8,553 bases of DNA from positions 1-8,553 of the forward strand of contig JAAAOH010000257.1 of the NCBI GenBank assembly GCA_009908925.1, in the 5' to 3' direction. Positions 6,238 to 8,553 of the stretch are shown here, one piece after another (the first letter of the stretch is position 1; each line of letters begins with the position of its first letter). The stretch is from Spirochaetota bacterium. Its GTDB lineage: Bacteria > Spirochaetota > Spirochaetia > DSM-27196 > PWMO01. A model generated the notes under the pieces. That model saw only the letters and a list, made by a program, of their open reading frames with translations, did no database searches and was not told the DNA's origin. Made by a program: the position numbers and the translations under genes.

Positions 6238-7671
6238 ATGGCGCTTGAGGAAACACTGAGTTATGACGATGTCCTGCTGCTGCCGGGGCATGCGGATTTT
6301 CTGCCGACCGAGGCAGACGTGCGAACGGATCTGGCGCCGGGGATTTCGTTGAACGTGCCGGTGCTGTCGTCGGCGATGGATACCGTGACCGAGGACGGCC
6401 TCGCCATCGCGCTCGCGCTCCAGGGCGGTCTGGGCGTGATTCACCGGAACATGTCGCCTCAGCAACAGGCAAATCAGGTGCACAAGGTCAAACGCTTCCT
6501 CAACTGGGTCATCGAGGCACCGATGGTGGTGGAGCTCGAGCAGACGGTCGGCGAAGTATGGCACGTGATGCAGCACAACGGCATCTCCGGGTTGCCGGTC
6601 GTGCAGCGCGGGGAGCTCAAGGGCATCATCACAAGCCGCGACATGCGCTTCTGCAGCGATTTCTCCCTCTCCGTTCGGGAGGTCATGACACCGGATCCGG
6701 TAGTTATGCAGGGAAACCCGAGCATTTCTGCGGCGAAGTCGAAGTTCGACGAGCACAAGATCGAGAAGCTTCCGGTCGTTGATGACGAGGGGCGCCTGAC
6801 GGGGCTCATTACGGTGAAGGACATCGAGAAGCACGAGGCCTATCCTTATGCCGCGACCGACGCATCGGGCCGGCTTCTCGTCGGTGCCGCGGTGGGTCCG
6901 AACGATCTCGAAAAGCGCCTGCCTCTGCTACTCGAGAGCAAAGTCGATGTTATCGTGATCGATACGGCGCACGGCGACTCTGCAAACGTCGTGCGCTCCA
7001 TCGAGTACATCAAGTCCCACGCCCCCGTGACCGTTGTCGGCGGGAACGTGGCCACCGCGGAGGGAACGCGTCGGCTCATCGATGCCGGGGCGGATGCTAT
7101 CAAGGTCGGTGTCGGGCCGGGTTCGATCTGCACGACCCGGGTCGTTGCCGGCATCGGCGTGCCGCAGTTTTCGGCGGTGCGGTGGGCCTCGGAGGAAGCT
7201 GCAAAGCACGGCGTGCCCGTGATCGCCGACGGTGGTATCAAGTATTCCGGTGACGTCACCAAGGCCCTCGCCGCTGGCGCGCATGCAGTGATGATCGGGA
7301 GCCTCTTTGCCGGTCTCAGAGAAGCACCGGGGCGCGAGGTTATCTACGAAGGCCGCATTTTCAAGGCCTACCGCGGAATGGGCTCGATCGGCGCGATGAA
7401 GGAAGGCTCGGCCGACCGCTATGCTACGGCCGAGGGTGAGGAGCCCGTACCGGAAGGTGTGGAAGGGCGCGTACCGTACAAAGGCGAGCTCGCGCCGTTT
7501 CTCGCTCAGCTCGTTACCGGGCTGAAGAAGGGGATGGGTTACTGCGGAACAAAAACACTCGGCGAGCTCCGCGAATCCGCGAAGTTTATCCGCATCTCTG
7601 CAGCGGGCCTGAAGGAAGGGCACGTGCACGACGTTACGATGGTGCAGGAGCCGCCAAACTATTCACGCTGA
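6238..7671 (+). CDS. guaB: Inosine-5'-monophosphate dehydrogenase
   Basis: GuaB oxidises IMP to XMP with NAD+, the committed step to GMP. The 477-residue product has the usual length and order: N-terminal barrel segment (LSYDDVLLLPGHADFLP, LSSAMDTVTEDGLAIALA, GGLGVIHRNMS), two CBS domains at about 93-146 and 150-204, then the rest of the barrel. Visible catalytic features are VIDTAHGDS, GGNVATAEG, the loop GVGPGSICTTR with nucleophile Cys298, DGGIKYSGD, the YRGMGSIGAMKEGSADRY phosphate-binding and flap region, EGRVPYKG with the activating Arg/Tyr pair, and MGYCGTKTLGEL. CBS domains in this family bind purine nucleotides and modulate activity. The start at 6238 has GGGAGG at 6224-6229, 8 nt away; longer forms would run into the divergent lipoprotein. 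Purine-pathway company (purA 57 nt downstream, probably one operon) fits. No purine riboswitch fits in the 71-nt leader. Confidence 0.97.
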   Translation: MALEETLSYDDVLLLPGHADFLPTEADVRTDLAPGISLNVPVLSSAMDTVTEDGLAIALALQGGLGVIHRNMSPQQQANQVHKVKRFLNWVIEAPMVVELEQTVGEVWHVMQHNGISGLPVVQRGELKGIITSRDMRFCSDFSLSVREVMTPDPVVMQGNPSISAAKSKFDEHKIEKLPVVDDEGRLTGLITVKDIEKHEAYPYAATDASGRLLVGAAVGPNDLEKRLPLLLESKVDVIVIDTAHGDSANVVRSIEYIKSHAPVTVVGGNVATAEGTRRLIDAGADAIKVGVGPGSICTTRVVAGIGVPQFSAVRWASEEAAKHGVPVIADGGIKYSGDVTKALAAGAHAVMIGSLFAGLREAPGREVIYEGRIFKAYRGMGSIGAMKEGSADRYATAEGEEPVPEGVEGRVPYKGELAPFLAQLVTGLKKGMGYCGTKTLGELRESAKFIRISAAGLKEGHVHDVTMVQEPPNYSR

Positions 7672-7728
7672 TATTCCCGGCGGCCACCTCCTCGGTGCCG
7701 ACCGCCCGGCGGAAGGGACATAGAGATC

Positions 7729-8553
7729 ATGAAACTGGTAGTAATCGGAGCCCAGTGGGGCGATGAAGGCAAGGGCAAGATCGTTGATTTCCTCGCCAGG
7801 GATGCGGACACCGTTGTCCGGTTCTCAGGCGGCGCGAACGCCGGACACACGATCGTTCACGGCAGGGATACCTACAAGCTCCACCTGGTTCCCTCGGGCA
7901 TCGTCTACGAAGACAAGCGTGTCATCCTCGGCACCGGCATGGTAATCGATCCCGAGGCCCTGGAAAAGGAGCTCGAGGAGCTCTCCGGCGCGGGGGTGGT
8001 CTGGGGCGGTCGGGTTCTCATTTCCGATCGGGCGCATCTGGTGCTTCCGCGATACAAGCGGATGGATAAGGACCTCGACACGAAGCGCGCCCAACCCATC
8101 GGGACGACCGGTCGCGGGATCGGGGTCACGTACTCGATGAAGTCCGCTCGAGACGGTGTGCGGGTAATCGATGCCTTCGATGACACGCTGCTCGCCGCGC
8201 TTTCCGCTGAGGACCGCGATTTCCTTCTTGAGCACCGCGAGTTCTTCCGCGAGATGATGGTCGACGTGAACTCCTACATGACCGACCACGACAATGAGAA
8301 CGTTCTGCTCGAGGGTGCACAGGGGACACTGCTGGACCTCGACCTCGGCACGTATCCCTTTGTATCCTCGGGCTCCTCCTCCGCCAACGGAGCGGCAGTT
8401 GGGGCCGGATTCGGGCCGCGCGAGCTCGACCGCGTGGTGGGCGTGTGCAAAGCCTATTCAACCCGCGTGGGAAACGGTCCCTTCCCCACGGAGTTCGAGA
8501 GCGAGCGGGACGGGGACCTCGAGCATGTCATCCGCGAGCTCGGCCACGAGTAC
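7729..8553 (+). CDS. purA: Adenylosuccinate synthetase, 3'-truncated by the window
   Basis: PurA joins IMP and aspartate using GTP to give adenylosuccinate, the first step from IMP to AMP. The frame stays open to the window end, with 275 codons visible of a family length near 430. Motifs in order are IGAQWGDEGKGKIVD (catalytic-type Asp12, P-loop to Lys17), FSGGANAGHTI (His40), LGTGMVIDPEAL, ISDRAHLVLP, the IMP-binding IGTTGRGIG, EGAQGTLLDLDLGTYPFVSS, and KAYSTRVGNGPFPTE. The third position of the IGTTGRGIGPAY-type signature is changed (GVTY in place of GPAY). The ATG at 7729 begins directly before the conserved VVIGAQWGDEG; GGAAGGGA at 7711-7718 is a somewhat distant Shine-Dalgarno and GAGA at 7723 a nearer one. 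The gene follows guaB by 57 nt without a terminator, so the two enzymes competing for IMP are probably cotranscribed. The C-terminal base-recognition region lies outside the window. Confidence 0.96.
   Translation, partial: MKLVVIGAQWGDEGKGKIVDFLARDADTVVRFSGGANAGHTIVHGRDTYKLHLVPSGIVYEDKRVILGTGMVIDPEALEKELEELSGAGVVWGGRVLISDRAHLVLPRYKRMDKDLDTKRAQPIGTTGRGIGVTYSMKSARDGVRVIDAFDDTLLAALSAEDRDFLLEHREFFREMMVDVNSYMTDHDNENVLLEGAQGTLLDLDLGTYPFVSSGSSSANGAAVGAGFGPRELDRVVGVCKAYSTRVGNGPFPTEFESERDGDLEHVIRELGHEY

Noticed and set aside
7676..7712. Direct repeat CCCGGCGG (7676-7683 and 7705-7712) between guaB and purA
   Set aside because: Eight bases in GC-rich DNA are expected by chance; no operator-like symmetry.

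Overview
The window is a GC-rich, gene-dense bacterial segment with no RNA gene, mobile element or CRISPR. It most likely comes from a spirochaete with a GC-rich genome, probably a free-living Spirochaeta-type relative rather than a low-GC pathogen. The best evidence is the minus-strand lipoprotein, whose central region resembles, from memory, the Treponema pallidum protein Tp0751 (pallilysin). A two-membrane envelope fits the lipoprotein, the SPOR protein and the LapA-like protein. The taxonomic call is inference.

Left block, plus strand, 1-4583, six tightly packed genes: folE2 (5' end outside the window), purH1 (IMP cyclohydrolase alone), purH2 (AICAR transformylase alone), a small glycine/leucine-rich membrane protein, a LapA/DUF1049-type membrane protein, and a secreted TPR-like protein with a C-terminal SPOR domain. 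Junctions are overlaps of 8 and 32 nt and gaps of 3, 50 and 7 nt, so one transcript is likely. The PurH activities, normally one bifunctional protein, are encoded by two ORFs lying in the same frame and separated by one TGA codon plus one sense codon.

Middle, minus strand, 4592-6166: a 524-residue lipoprotein with an FG-GAP-like N-terminal half, a Tp0751-like region and a very acidic tail. It converges on the SPOR gene with only 8 nt between the stops. Its apparent promoter lies so close to the ATG that the mRNA may be leaderless.

Right block, plus strand, 6238-8553: guaB, then purA (3' end outside the window). It diverges from the lipoprotein gene across a 71-nt region.

Metabolically, PurH2 and PurH1 make IMP; GuaB and PurA are the two exits from IMP toward GMP and AMP. 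FolE2 draws GTP into folate-type pterins, and folate in turn supplies the 10-formyl-THF used by PurH2. The three membrane/envelope genes and the lipoprotein sit between the two nucleotide blocks. There is no gene-free stretch over 300 nt.
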